From Bufo bufo (taxonomy: Eukaryota; Chordata; Amphibia; Anura; Bufonidae), in assembly GCF_905171765.1 (NCBI RefSeq), contig NC_053392.1, forward strand, positions 103,342,220 through 103,406,219: a stretch of 64,000 bases of DNA. Reading direction: 5' to 3'. The position numbers were made by a program, and so were the translations under genes. The notes under the pieces were generated by a model, which made no database searches, was not told the DNA's origin, and saw nothing but the letters and a program-made list of their open reading frames with translations. Shown piece after piece: positions 43,551-55,176 of the stretch (within the stretch, counting starts at the first letter, position 1; each line of letters starts with the position of its first letter).

Positions 43551-44084
43551 CTAACACTGATGAGCCATTATCTCCGGGGGAATCTATTTTTGAAATGGAA
43601 ATAAAGCACAACAGAATGGCTCTTCCATGCGGCTCAACTGGAGGGCTCCTCAGTGGGGGCCTCTTTCATGACACTTATATGCCCCAATCGGCCATATGAA
43701 CAGAGGTTGCTTTAATGAGACTGCACCTTTAAACAGGACTTCCAGCTAAAATGGGAAAATCAGAAGTTAATACAACAGCCATCATAAAAGGATTTTGTGC
43801 CATGAAGATGGTGCCACAGGATAGGTGCTAAATGTCTCATCTTTTGGAATGCCCCCACTAAAAACTAGAACAGGGGTCCTTAGCCCCCCTGTTTCTCCAT
43901 GCTGCACAAATGGCATGGAGGCTGAGCATGAACCCTGCTGCTCCATTTAAAGTCTGTGGAGCTGATGAAAACAGCCGAGCACTCTACTGAGGATCAGCCT
44001 CACTGACATAGAATGGAGTGGGAACCAGACGTTTATCACCTATTCTGTGGACAGGTGATAGATGCCCTTCATGGCCAAACCCCT
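43551..44084. other. TTAA MITE debris, no gene
   Basis: The segment from about 43840 ends GGTGATAGATGCCCTTCATG and CCAAACCCCTTTAA, a T2-like right end. The left end is not identifiable. Confidence 0.4.
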
Positions 44085-45345
44085 TTAAAGAGCAGCTTCA
44101 ACAGAATAAATCCTATTAAACCAGGCATAATGCTTGGTGGAGTTGATCCTGCTGATTAAAATGATACCCGTCTTGTGATAATCAGTTGTGGTGTTTCTGA
44201 GGAAGCAGACTCTTAGGCCTCTTTCACACGGCCGTTGCGGGAAAATGTGCGGGTGCGTTGCGGGAACACCCGCGATTGTAATGCGTTTTGCACTCGCGTG
44301 AGAAAAATCGCGCGGGTTTGGTACCCAAACCCGAACTTCTTCACAGAAGTTCGGGCTTAGGATCGGTGTTCTGTAAATAGTATTATTTTCCCTTATAACA
44401 TAGCATTCTGAATACAGAATGCATAGTAAAACATCGCTGGAGGGGTTAAAAAAAATAAACATTTTTTTAACTCACCTTAGTCCACTTGATCGCGTAGCCC
44501 GGCATCTCCTTCTGGCTTCATCTGATCTCTGTGCAGCAACAGGACCTGTGGTGACGTCACTCCGGTCATCACATGGTACGTCACATGATCTTTTACCATG
44601 GTGATTCACCATGGTAAAAGATCATGTGACGGACCATGTGATGACCGGAGTGACGTCATCAAAGGTCCTTGATCCTATAATTAATGCTCACCACAGGTCC
44701 TATTCAGTAAAGGGGACAGAAGGAGATGCCGACATCGCGATCAAGTGGATTAAGGTGAGTTAAATGATTTTTTATTTTTTTTAACCCCTCCAGCGCTGTT
44801 TTACTTTGCATTATGTATTCAGAATGCTATTATTTTCCCTTATAACCATGTTATAAGGGAAAATAATAATCAGGTTTCCATCCCGATCGTCTCCTAGCAA
44901 CCATGCATGAAAATCGCACCGCATCCGCACTTGCTTGCGGATGCTTGCGATTTTCACGCAACCCCATCCATTTCTATGGGGCTTGCGTTACGTGAAAAAC
45001 GCACAAAGAGGAGCATGCTGCGATTTTCACGCAACGCACAAGTGATGCGTGAAAATCACTGCTCATGTGAACAGCCCCATAGAAATGAATGGGTCAGGAT
45101 TCCTTGCGGATGCAATGCGTTCACCTCCCGCCACGCATCCGCGCGGAAAACTCGCTCGTGTGAAAAGGGCCTTATTCTTTATGCAACTGAGGGTTTCAGA
45201 AAACCAGGGGGCATGGCACAGAAGTCCTCATTGGCAGGACAAGCCTTTTTTCTCGGGAATTCCACAACCCATTTTCGCAAGGCAGGTATCATTTTAATTG
45301 GCAGGATCAACCTTACCATACAGTATTGATAGGGTTGATGTTGAT
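44085..45345. repeat. TTAA-type foldback split by a PIF-like MITE
   Basis: Left remnant 44085-44212 carries GTTGATCCTGCTGATTAAAA and GATACC. Right remnant 45175-45345 carries the inverted GGTATCATTTTAATTGGCAG and GATCAACC. The same left sequence starts the foldback at 9917. The PIF-like MITE (44216-45171) lies between the arms and postdates the foldback. Confidence 0.65.
44213..45174. repeat. PIF/Harbinger-like MITE no. 2
   Basis: Element 44216-45171 starts GGCCTCTTTCACACGGCCGT and ends CGTGTGAAAAGGGCC, with identical TTA flanks (44213-44215 and 45172-45174). Two consensus splice-donor sites AAGGTGAGT occur symmetrically at 44472-44480 (minus) and 44752-44760 (plus). The centre is a palindrome with CATGGTAAAAGATCATGTGA. 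The outer arms hold TGCGATTTTCACGCA repeats. Confidence 0.88.
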
Positions 45346-45582
45346 GACTGGTATTCTTTACTTGCCATTTTATATTTTTTTTATATTCAGAGGCAGCCAC
45401 TTTTACCAAAATGGTCACAGGAAGTGAATCCATATTGGCCACCAGATATATAACTACAGTGGTTACAGAGGTTGCACATTTACCTGGACTTCTATCTGGG
45501 GAGGGGTAATATTTGTATATATTTGATTTGTCATGCTGCTTTAGCATCTGTTGTGTCCTTACTTGCCGCAGATAGTGAATAA
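45346..45582. other. Spacer, nothing recognised
   Basis: Sequence between two MITEs without identifiable features. Confidence 0.3.
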
Positions 45583-46094
45583 TAAGGGTACTTTCACACT
45601 AGCGTTATTAGAATCCGGCAGGCAGTTCCGGCAACGGAACTGCCTGCCGGATCCCGCAAACCGTATACAAACGGATATCCTTGTTTTCCGGATCCGTTAG
45701 ACGAATCCGGTGAAATACCGGATCCGTCTCATCCGGTATCATCCGGAATAATGGATCCGGTATTCAAATTTTTTCTTAGATCAAAAGCGAAACTAGCTCC
45801 TCCTATTTCCTGGCGCATGCGCAAACCGGAAAGCCGGATCCGGCAATTTCAAGAACACTTGGTACATCTCTATGGAAATGAATGCCGGATCTGGCAATTG
45901 CGGCATTGTTTGGGATTTTGTCCGGTCAAATACCGTAAAAGGGACAGAACAGAAGACATCCTGATGCATACTGAACGGATTGCTTTCCATTCAGAATGCA
46001 TTAGGACAAAACTGATGCGTTTTTTTCCGGTATTGAGACTCTTTACCGGATTTCAATATCGTAAAAGAATAACGCTAGTGTGAAAGTACCCTAA
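45583..46094. repeat. PIF/Harbinger-like MITE no. 3
   Basis: Element 45586-46091 starts GGGTACTTTCACACTAGCGT and ends ACGCTAGTGTGAAAGTACCC (20-base perfect inverted termini), flanked by TAA on both sides. The interior is built of CCGGATCCG and CCGGCA repeats. Confidence 0.92.
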
Positions 46095-46196
46095 AACTTA
46101 ACTTTTAATAATTACTCCGTAAATGAACATAACTAAAGTGCAAATTATTACAATGCTCAGAGCTATTGCTTGATTTAAATTAGCAAGCGCCTTTGA

Positions 46197-46663
46197 TTAA
46201 ATGAGTTGTCTCACTTCATCAAGTGGCATTTATCATGTAGGGAAAGTTAATACAAGGCCCTTACTAATGTATTGTGATTGTCCATATTGTCTCCTTTGCT
46301 GGCTGGATTTATTTTCCCATCACATTATACACTGCTCGTTTCTGTGGTTGCAACCGCCCTGCAATCCAGCAGTGGTGGTCGTGCTTGCACACTACATGAA
46401 AAAGCGTCAACGTTTCTGGTCGCCAGAACTGTGGGAGCGTACATAGTACACAGTGCTTTTTCCTATAATGATCAAGCACGAACACCACTTCTGGATTGCA
46501 GGGTGGTCGTAACCACGGAAACGAGCAGTGTATAATGTGATGGAAAAACGAATCCAGCCAGCAAAGGAGGCAATATGGAGAATCACAATACATTAGTAAG
46601 TGCCTTGTATTAACTTCCTCTACATGATAAATGGCATTTGCTGAAGTGACACAACCCCTTTAA
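46197..46663. repeat. TTAA foldback MITE with about 200-bp arms
   Basis: TTAA at 46197-46200 and 46660-46663. The left arm TGTCTCACTTCATCAAGTGG, then GGCATTTATCATGTAG, is mirrored by CTACATGATAAATGGC on the right. The arms continue through ATTGTGATTGTCCATATTG and TATACACTGCTCGTTTC, leaving a loop of about 60 bp. Confidence 0.92.
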
Positions 46664-47877
46664 TTTCTGAACTGTACTGCAGGAGAGGGCACATTCCTTA
46701 AAGTCCATACTGTTTCTGATGTTTGATCAGTTGCTGTCACTGACCCTGTACATTTTCTAAAAGGCGCTGTCCTCTAAAATTATTAAATCCTACCACCTGA
46801 CATGTTTCGCCAGATAACTGGCTTCATCAGGGGTATAGGGCAGAAATGACCAAAAAATTCTAAAAATATATGTTCAACATAAAAGTGTGATTTATATAAT
46901 AGGGTCATTTTTTGATGACATATCCCCTTTAAGTGTCGTAAACTTATTCCATCAAAGGTGGGACATTTGGATCAAAGAAGGTTCATACACAAGCCATAGG
47001 AATGTAGAGCGCTATCCACTTATTTTTCCTCCATGGTGTTGGTTTTTACAGTCACACATGGATTTCAGACATTCAGGTAAGACTAATGCAGAAATGCAGG
47101 GGAATTCTGAAGAGCTCACAAACAATCTCTCACCGCCGTACATCAGAAATGTGTATATTATCCCAGCTGTAAGCTTTTCTTTTACAGATAAGCCACTCTT
47201 TACCGGCAGGCTGAGAAACCGCACAATATTGATCATATCATATTCAGTTCTTTGAGATCTTCTGATGTTGGAAAAAAAACTGGGCACACATGGCTTTCAA
47301 TTTAGATTATTGGATTGGTAAATGTGGGGATGGCTGTGCTGTACTTCATTGGCTTGGATTTGCTACATATATCGTAAAGGGACACTATGATAAGAAAGTT
47401 ATTTTTTTTGTGAAAGAACAGATTTAAAAAAAAATATATTTATACATGTAATTTAGTTTTCAAAAGTGCTGACATCTAATGGCCAAACAAGCTGCACTGC
47501 CAACTCAACACTGGAGAAGCATCACTTTACAGCCTACAGCAAAGTGAAAAATGGGCAATCCCCACTTGTTAGAAGGGTCCTTTACCAAGCAGACACAATA
47601 AGAGTGTGACTAGCTGTGGCAGGTGGCCCTGAGACCTGGGGGTCCTGATTAAAGGCAGCAGTCATAGAGGAGATGGAATTGTTGTGCAAGCTGAGGGCCA
47701 CCAAGCGGCTGGGCAGAGAGAGAAAGAGCAGCCAAGTTTTTTAAGCAGGGTGGAATCTGCTACATACAGAGGTAGTTTGAGAATAAGCACCACTACAGAG
47801 ACTGTGCATCGTGTCATTGTACTGCACTATGTGGTGACAACTACAGTATATCACAGTACATCATGGACTGACCATGG
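46664..47877. other. No gene; one hammerhead-like motif
   Basis: Apart from the hammerhead-like motif at 46799 and a MITE-like end GACATATCCCCTTTAA (46917-46932), nothing is recognised. The 122-codon frame at 46887-47255 has no domain signature. Confidence 0.4.
46799..46830 (-). ncRNA. Hammerhead-like motif, perfect stem II
   Basis: On the minus strand: CTGATGA (46830-46824), an extra A, stem II GCCAG/CTGGC with a TTAT loop, GAAAC (46808-46804), then ATGTC with the GTC triplet ending at 46799. Stem III is only AC/GT over two bases and stem I gives about three pairs. The host element's ends were not resolved. Confidence 0.5.
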
Positions 47878-48255
47878 GTTGGGATTAGAGATGGACAAAC
47901 TTTTAGAAATTTGCTTTGTGTCCAATTTTTTAATTTTTTCAAAAAATGTCCAAAATGAATCAAATATACTTCAATTGCCCTGGAAATTTGTATATGACAC
48001 TCTGAGGTTTCCTAGGACTCAGATTTTATTCATATCTTTTCAGTATATCATCTTTAAACAAAAGTTACACATTTTTGCTCTCTCTTTTCCCCCCAGTTTT
48101 CTCCCACTTTCAAGCCCTTTAACGCAATACCAGCAATAGCAAATAATGTCAGAGTGACACTGGCAAATATAGCTATGGGTAAAAGCATGGATGACGATGT
48201 TAACAAACAATGCTTTTAAAACACTGTGCCATCACTTTTGTTATGCTTTTTTCAA

Positions 48256-48350
48256 CATAGTAACATAGTTTATGAGGCCGACAAAAGACATCTGTCCATC
48301 CAGTTCAGCCTGTTATCCTGCAAGTTGATCCAGAGGAAGGCAAAAAATAT
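48256..48350 (-). mobile_element. CR1/L2 LINE 3'-end fragment
   Basis: Nearly matches the 3' end of the intact LINE at 24720-24810: AACATAGTAACATAGT, GACATCTGTCCATCCAGTTC and AAGTTGATCCAGAGGAAGGC. It has the same orientation and is severely 5'-truncated, as usual for LINE copies. Confidence 0.9.
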
Positions 48351-48599
48351 TAGAAACCTTGTCTCTTATTGGGGCAGATGTTTAAACACACACGGTGTTA
48401 TCAGAAAAGAACAGTGGCTTGTTGGGACCAAGGATCCAAAAATTATGTCTTAACAGTGGCAACTATACACACGTCCAAAATGTTAATGGGGGCAGAATGC
48501 ATGCTTGTATTTATAAATGAACAGGTGTTAATTTTCAGAAGAAACAATGTCTTGTTCTGAACTGAAAAAGCCTGGAAAAATCCTCCCTTTTATTTGGGT

Positions 48600-48790
48600 G
48601 GATGTAGAAAGGGTAAGGTATGTAAGGGGTAATAGTGGCAGCAATAGTGGCAGCAATAGTAGCCCCAGCAGTGGTAGCACAGCATGGAACAGACAAAAGG
48701 AAGTGGCAGTAGGGGGATTAGCAGCAGGGAGTAGTAGAAGCTGTGGCAGTGGTGGTAGCAGCAGCAGCAGCCATATGGTATGGAACATGA
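48600..48790. repeat. Trinucleotide-rich tract (AGTGGC/AGC)
   Basis: Imperfect repeats of GGCAGCAATAGT, GGTAGCA and AGCAGCAGCAGC on the plus strand near the hAT no. 2 3' end. It encodes a Ser/Gly run on paper only. Confidence 0.7.
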
Positions 48791-49499
48791 TGGCAGGTTG
48801 ACAGAGGCATAGTTTGAAATGTGATGGCGCACCTTCATCAATGGCAGATCTATTCATCGGGCTGTGAAAGTTGTCATGGATCCATGCCTTGTTCATTTGA
48901 CAAAAGTAATGTTTTGAAACTGGCAGAGGACAACTTTGGGTATGACAACCCCACCTGCTGTGCTGAAAACCCTCTCAGAGATGACACTGGAGGCTGGAGA
49001 AGACTGGGCTAGTTCCAGCCACTGTTCCAATCTGCCTGCCCAGAAGTCCATGGGGTCAGGGAAGACAATATGTTCCAGAGAAATACCAGCGTTCAGGTAG
49101 TACTGACACAGAGTGTATCCTGGTAATAAAGCAACCTGGAACTACATTTTGACAACAGGAAAACATTTACCCATTTTGCTTTGATAGAGAGGGTCTAAAA
49201 CTATCCAGTAGTCATCAGATTGCTTAATAGTAAATATATGTCTGTCATTATGTAAGCAAGCAAGCATACAACTTGCCATTCTCGCCATTGTGCCCCACGA
49301 CCCAGTGCTTTCCGGCTCTGCCCCCTAATGAGATGATCGGTCATTATGGCCAGTGTCATTGTCATCATCACCATCATCAGACTTACCCTCCTGCACAAGC
49401 AACTCCTCCGTAAGTGGTAGCTCCTCATCCTCCACTTCTTCCTCCATGGGACCCTTTCCGTGTAGGTTCCCAACAACTAGAGGGTGGCCAGCAAGATGC

Positions 49500-52400
49500 T
49501 TAACCCCTTAAGGACCGGGCCATTTTTCACCTTAAAGGGGTTCTGCACTTTGTTTAAACTGATGATCTATCCTCTGGATAGATCATCAGCATCTGATCGG
49601 CGGGGGTCCGACACCCGGGACCCCCACCGATCAGCTGTTTGAGAACTCAGTGGCGCTCCAGCAGCACCGCGGCCTTCTCACTGTTTACTGCTGGCTCAGT
49701 GGCGTCACGACTTGTATCAACTTGCCTGGGCGCGGCTAAGCTCTGTTCACTTGACTGGGCCGGCGGTAAACTGTGAGAAGGCCGCTGCGCTGCTGGAGCG
49801 CCGCTGCCTTTTCAAACAGCTGATCGGCAGGGGTCCCGGGTATCGGACCCCCACCGATCAGATGCTGATGATCTATCCAGAGGATAGATCATCAGTTTAA
49901 ACAAAGTGCAGAACCCCTTTAAGGACCAGGCCATTTTTTTGCAAATTTGACATGTGTCACTTTATGTGGTGAAAACTTTAAAACGCTTTTACTTATCCAG
50001 GCCATTCTGAGATTGTTTTCTCGTCACATATTTTGTACTTTATGACAGTGGTAAAATTGAGTCCAAAAAATTATTTTTTTTATAAAAAAATTCAAAATTT
50101 ACAAAAGAAATTGAAAAATTTCCAAATTTATATTTCTCTACTTTTATAATAGATAGCAATACCTCCAAAAATAGTTATTACTTTACATTCCCCATATGTC
50201 TACTTCATGTTTAGATCATTTTGTGAATGCCATTTTATTTTTTGGGGACGTTACAAGGCTTAGAAGTTTAGAAGCAAATCTTGAAATTTTTCAAAAAATT
50301 TCTAAAACCCACTTTTTCAGGACCAGTTCAGGTCTGAAGACACTTTGTGAGGCTTACATAATAGAAACTACCCAAAAATGACCCCATTTTACAAACTACA
50401 CCCCTCAAGGTATTCAAACTGATTTTACAAACTTTAGGTGTTCACAAGAATTAATGGAAAATAGAGATAAAATTTCACTTTTTTGGCAGATTTTCCATTT
50501 GAATCCATTTTTTCCAGTTACAAAGCAAGGGTTAACAGCCAAACAAAACTAAATATTTATGGCCCTGATTCTGTAGTTTACAGAAACACCCCATATGTGG
50601 TCGTAAATTGCTGTACGGGCACATGGCAGGGCGCAGAAGGAAAGGAATGCCATACGGTTTTTGGAAGGTGGATTTTGCTGGACTGTTTTTTTGACGCCAT
50701 GTCCCATTTGAAGCCCCCCTGATGCACCCCTAGAGTAGAAACTCCAAAAAAGTTACCCCATTTTGGAAACTACGGGATAAGGTGGCAGTTTTGTTGGTAC
50801 TATGTTAGGGTACATATGATTTTTGGTTGCTCTATATTACACTTTTTGTGAGGCAAGGTAACAAGAAATAGCTGTTTTGGCACCGTTTTTACTTTTTGCT
50901 ATTTACAACATTCATCTGACAGGTTAGATTATGTGGTATTTTTATAGAGAAGGTTTTCACGGACGCGACAATACCAAATATTTTTGGCTGTTTGTTTCAG
51001 TTTTACATAACAAAGCATTTTTGAAAAAAAAAACGATTTTTTTAGTGTCTCCACATTCTGAAAGCCGTAGTTTTATTTATTTTTTGGTCGACTGTGTTGT
51101 GTAGGGGCTAATTTGAGATGACGGTTTTATTGGTACTATTTTGTGGTGCGTATGACTTTTTGATCGCTTGCTATTACACTTTTTGTGATGTAAGGTGACC
51201 AAAAAGTTTTTTTTTTACACCGTTTTTATGAAAAAAAAATTACGGTATTCACCTGAGGGGTTAGGTTATGTGATAATTTTATAGAGCAGGTTATTATGGA
51301 TGCGGCGATACCTAATATGTCAACTTTTTTTATTTATGTAAGTTTTACATAATAATTTCATTTTTTAAACAAAAAAAATCATGTTTTAGTGTCTCCATAG
51401 TCTGAGAGCCATAGTTTTTTCAGTTTTTGGGCGAATATCTTAGGTAGGGTATGATTTTTGTGGGATGAGATGACAGTTGGATTGGCAATATTTTGGGGTA
51501 CGTATGGCTGTTTGATCGCTTGCTATTACACTTTTTGTGAAGTAATGTGACAAAAATTTTTTTTACGGTATTCACCTGAGGGGTTAGGTCATGTGATATT
51601 TTTATAGAGCAGGTTCTTACGGACGCGGCAATATCTAATATTTTAAAATACTTTTTTTATTTACACAATACCAGCATTTTTGAAACAAAAAAATTATGTT
51701 TTAGTGTCTCCATATTCTGAGCCATAGTTTTTGTTTTTGGGTGATTGTCTTAGGTAGGGGCAAATTTTTTGCGAGATGAGGTGACTGTTAGATTGGTACT
51801 AATTTGGGGGCATACGCCTTTTTTGATCACTTGGTGTTGTACTTTTTGTGATGTAAGGTGACAAAAATAGCTTTTTTTTTACACCGTTTTTAGTTTATTT
51901 TTTTATGGTATTTATCGGACAGGGTGAATCATGTGATATATTTATAGAGCCGGTCTTTACGGATGCGGCGATACCTAATATGTGTGTTTTTTTTTCCAGT
52001 TTTTTATTATAAAATAAGGGGTAAGGGGCGTTTTTTTTTCTTTTTTTACTTTATAAATTGTAGTACTTTATAAATTTTATTAAAAACACTTTTTTTAAAC
52101 TTTTTTTTCTTTACTTTATTTCTGATGTTTACTTTTGGGGGTCTGATCCCCTCTGCATTGCATTACAATACATCTGTATTGTAATGCATTGTCTGTAAGT
52201 GTATGACAATGAGTCATACACTAACAGGTTGCCTAGGAGACCCAGCCTGAGGCTGGATCTCCTCGGCTCCCGTAGAAGGCAGGTCCCGATGCCGTGCAAG
52301 GCATTGGGCAGCCTCTGCACAGCATCGGGCTGCCTTCTGAGACATCGAGTCCCCGCCACAGCAGGGACTCGATGGGCTCACTCAAACACAAACCCCTTCT

Positions 52401-52598
52401 ATGCTGCGGTCAGCGGCATAGAAGGGGTTAATCCGCAGCGATCGCCGATACGGGGGGGTCACAGGACCCCCCTCGGCATTGTCCCAGGGTGCCTGCTGAT
52501 TGATTTCAGCACGCACCCAGTTCCGATCACCGCCCGCCGCGCGGCGGTGATCGGAAATACACAGGGTGCCTGTACGCCCTATGTCCCCAAGAGGTTAA
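49500..52598. repeat. TTAA-flanked repeat, copy 2 (long form)
   Basis: TTAA at 49500-49503 and 52595-52598. The ends TTAACCCCTTAAGGACC and the inverse of TTAACCTCTTGGGGACA give a short imperfect inverted repeat. It is collinear with copy 1 (3601-5520) for about 1.4 kb but has about four internal units of roughly 330 bp (at about 50940, 51275, 51590 and 51940), each containing ATAGAGCAGGTTNTTACGGA and CACTTTTTGTGATGTAAGG. The right arm includes a GC-rich block (52430-52560). A MITE (49532-49922) interrupts it. No transposase is seen. Confidence 0.8.
49532..49922. repeat. TTAA-type MITE nested in the TTAA repeat
   Basis: Starts AAGGGGTTCTGCACTTTG and continues TTTAAACTGATGATCTATCC, mirrored at 49864-49918 by a near-perfect inverted repeat of about 56 bp. 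TTAA flanks both sides. Copy 1 of the host repeat shows the uninterrupted site at about 3632 (ACCTTAAGGACCAG). Confidence 0.95.
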
Positions 52599-53022
52599 AG
52601 GGGTTGTCTCAGTGAGATCGTGAAAACTCAGATGCGATGGTATATTCTAACCCCCAGGCGTTCCCATGGTGACGGGGACGCTTGTCGGGGAGGAGTATGC
52701 CGAAGTGGAACAACTGTACAGATTGAAAAAAAAAGACGAATATTCTAAAAAACAAATATATTCGATATAGTGCTATATGTTAGTTTTTTTAGAATATTCG
52801 TCATTTTTCCCATCTAAAGTCATGATTCCTCCCTGCTTAAGTTGCTTGTGGGCCAATGACTTATTATTCAAGAAGCAGGGAGGAATCATGTGTACAGATG
52901 GGAAAAAATGACGAATATTCGCTATATCGAAAATATAGCACTATGTTCCAAATATTAGCGAATTCTCAAAGTTGTGATATTCGAGATAAAAATTTGCTAT
53001 TCGAATATTCACACTCAACACT
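52599..53022. repeat. Truncated TTAA MITE left end fused to a hAT MITE right end
   Basis: AGGGGTTGTCTCAGTGAGATC directly follows the TTAA of the preceding repeat and is a T2-like start without its right end. From about 52710 a palindrome-rich stretch with GACGAATATTC ends at TTCACACTCAACACTA (53022), a hAT terminus. The matching left hAT end and its flank (expected CTGCTCAT) were not found, so a deletion joined the two. Confidence 0.5.
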
Positions 53023-53238
53023 ACTGCTCATACAGACACTCCAGCACATGCAAGGTGCAATTCTAGTGAGTTGGAATGTCCATGATCAAGCAGTGCAGTC
53101 ATTCTGTTGCTGCAAGTTCAGGAGGGCATTCCTTGCACATAAGAATGGCTGAAATGCGAGGACAGTCTACTGGAAATGGCCAACACCCTCTGCAAGCCAC
53201 TGTACTTTTTCAAAAGTCGTTACACCACAAAATTTATC

Positions 53239-53966
53239 TTGTGCATTAGAGATAAGTGATGTTATGAAAAATGCGATTTGGCCACTTCACCGAATTTCAC
53301 AAAGAAATTTCGATTTGTGATTAATTACTAAGGCTACTTTCACACTATCGGCAGGATGGATCCGACAGGCTGTTCACCCTGTCGGATCCGTTCTGCCGCT
53401 ATTTCGCCGTGCCGACAGACTGCCGCTCCGTCCCTATTGACTATAATGGGGACGGGTGTGGAGCTCCGGCGCAGCACGGCAGTGCACAGCGAGAAGCCGC
53501 CGGACTTAAAAGTCGGACATGCAGTACTTTTAGTCCGGCGGCCTTTCACCGTGCATTGCTGTGCTGCGCCGGAGCTCCGCCCCCCATCCCCATTATAGTC
53601 AATAGGGATGGAGCGGCAGTCCGGCGGCACGGCGAAATAGCAGCAGGACGGATTCGACAGGGTGAACAGCCTGTCGGATCCGTCCTGCCGCTAGTGTGAA
53701 AGTGCCCTTACTCATGAAACGCATTCCTTTGTATGTAGCGGGCACAATGATGGGGAACGGCGATTGCTCCACCACCCATCATCGAACCCCTTATTCGTGA
53801 ACAAATTTTTGGGGTATATACTGTATATGTTTTTTTTTTTTCAGGAAAAATAGATTCGTTGCGACGAAGCATGAGGAAATTTGGCTTCATGCCGAATCGA
53901 ATTTCTCCTGAAATTAGGATCAAAGTCAACTCGTTTGGCTTAGATTCGCTAAACACTAATGTGCAT
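53239..53966. mobile_element. hAT MITE containing a PIF-like MITE
   Basis: Element 53247-53958 starts TAGAGATAAGTGATGTTATG and ends TTCGCTAAACACTA, the same terminal type as hAT nos. 1 and 2. Flanks TTGTGCAT and ATGTGCAT agree at 7 of 8. Without the nested PIF-like MITE it is about 0.33 kb. It interrupts the hAT no. 2 transposase. Confidence 0.85.
53329..53710. repeat. PIF/Harbinger-like MITE no. 4
   Basis: Element 53332-53707 starts GGCTACTTTCACACTATCGG and ends CCGCTAGTGTGAAAGTGCCC, flanked by TAA and TTA. It is almost wholly palindromic: GACAGGCTGTTCACCCTGTC blocks sit near each end, and a CCGGCGGC/GCCGCCGG stem lies near the centre. Open frames on both strands (53340-53699) are by-products of the palindrome. 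Confidence 0.9.
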
Positions 53967-54703
53967 CATGCATGGAGCATGTGTTATTTCCAACAAAGAA
54001 GTTGGTAGGGAGACAGCCAGCAGGATGTTTTCTGTTTGATGCACTTTAGCGTCTATAGCTGTGTCGCTACTCTCGCCCAGCTCTAACACGGCATGACAAT
54101 GTTTCACTTTACACATATGATAGAAGGAAGAGGGAGTGGGAACAATGCTCTGCCCTGTTTCTGGTGGGTATAGGAGGATGTCAATGGAAGAGGATGTAGA
54201 GGAGGCGGATAAATGCTTGGTGTGGGAACCAGACCAACACAAACATGGAGGTGTAAATTGGACCTGGCGATGTTGCTTCGATGCTGCCTCACTGCTGCCA
54301 TGAAAAACATTGACCCAGTGGTCTGTGAAAGACACTTCCCTGCCCACAACAGCTGTTCCAGGAGTACAACTTGGCATCCACCTTGCCACACAGCACAATT
54401 GCAAGGAGTGGCCCATGTTTTCTCCCACGTGAGAGTACAAGGCAGGGATTTTTTTTTTTTTATAATGGAGGCTATATATGTAACGGGGTTCCGAAGGTGC
54501 ACTCGGTCCCCCATTGCCCACAGAACTGTTGCTTAGCTTTGGAAATGAGGATCTGTGTTTGACCTCATTCCCAGGGCGGCTTTACTAGCTGGGTGGCTCC
54601 CTGCTCCTAGTCTGCCTTGAGCGCCGAGCTGATCACTCGGTGCTCGACTGGTTGGTCTGTCGGTCATGTGACGCTGGCCACGTCACATGACCCTCACTCC
54701 CCA

Positions 54704-54714
54704 CTATAAATACA
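54704..54714 (+). promoter_or_regulatory. TATA box of the solo LTR
   Basis: CTATAAATACA follows CACGTCACATGACC and CACTCC, and precedes CAGGCAGCCTGC about 25-30 bases before a plausible initiation area. The position (about 225 bases into a 693-bp LTR) fits a U3/R junction. It shows that transcription would read on the plus strand. Confidence 0.6.
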
Positions 54715-54784
54715 GGCAGCCTGCTGGCCACAGGTTGCCTGTTAATTTAGGTTCCACCTGTGATTTGGTCTTTCCTAGCGTACT

Positions 54785-54990
54785 TACCTCCTGCTGAATT
54801 CCTGACGATCCTCTGCCTGCTCCTTGTGTACTTTGCTGCTCTCCTGGTATTTGACCCCGGCCTCCTCCTGACGATCCTCTGCTGACTCCTTTGGTACTTC
54901 ACGTCTCTCCTGGTATTTATGACCCCGGCTTCTCCTGACAATTCTCTGCTTGCTCCATTTGTACTTTGTAGCTTTCCTGGTATTGACTCG
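54785..54990. repeat. Three tandem units of about 65 bp inside the LTR
   Basis: Each unit has TCCTGACGATCCTCTGC or close variant, a variable GTACTT middle and CTCTCCTGGTATTTGACC. Divergence between units is moderate. Confidence 0.85.
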
Positions 54991-55176
54991 GTCCATTCAC
55001 GTCCTGTTGTTTGTCTGTCTGTCATCCCTGCACTTATTCCAAGTTAGGGATTGCCGTCCAGTTGTCTCCTGTCATTAGGACACGCGATGCAAGTAGGCAG
55101 GGCCAGGGGTAAGGGTGGAGCGCAGTGGTCACTTCCCTCCCCCCTGTGTGTGTGTGTACGCGACCGTTACAATATA

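Larger units (their letters stand above)
48820..54430 (-). pseudogene. hAT no. 2 transposase, shattered by nested insertions
   Basis: Reading on the minus strand from the right: a poorly conserved part (54430-53967); a block at 53245-53025 ending with MDIPTH, a stop, then TLHVLECLYEQ, equivalent to VPTRWNSTLHMLERLYEQ; and after the large insertion, 49440-48820 with IKQSDDYWIVLDPLYQSK, DPMDFWAGRLEQWLELAQ and SSVISERVFSTAGG. The last is the hAT C-terminal dimerisation motif (SERVFS) and the most secure evidence. The BED finger was not located; the frame 55590-55231 could be N-terminal sequence. Two of the catalytic acidic residues could not be placed. Confidence 0.75.
54474..55176 (+). mobile_element. 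Solo LTR with 5-bp duplication
   Basis: The 693-bp LTR (54479-55171) begins TGTAACGGGGTTCC and ends GACCGTTACA, flanked by ATATA on both sides. It has a TATA box at 54704 and a three-unit internal repeat. No coding or internal region accompanies it. A Gypsy-like or endogenous-retrovirus-like origin is possible; the sequence alone does not decide. It lies in the 5' half of hAT no. 2. Confidence 0.88.

Noticed and set aside
46887..47255. 122-codon ORF on the plus strand with an overlapping 91-codon ORF on the minus strand
   Set aside because: Opposed frames of similar length and no domain signature; treated as chance.
53340..53699. Overlapping ORFs of 80-96 codons on both strands
   Set aside because: They are mirror images produced by the palindromic PIF-like MITE.
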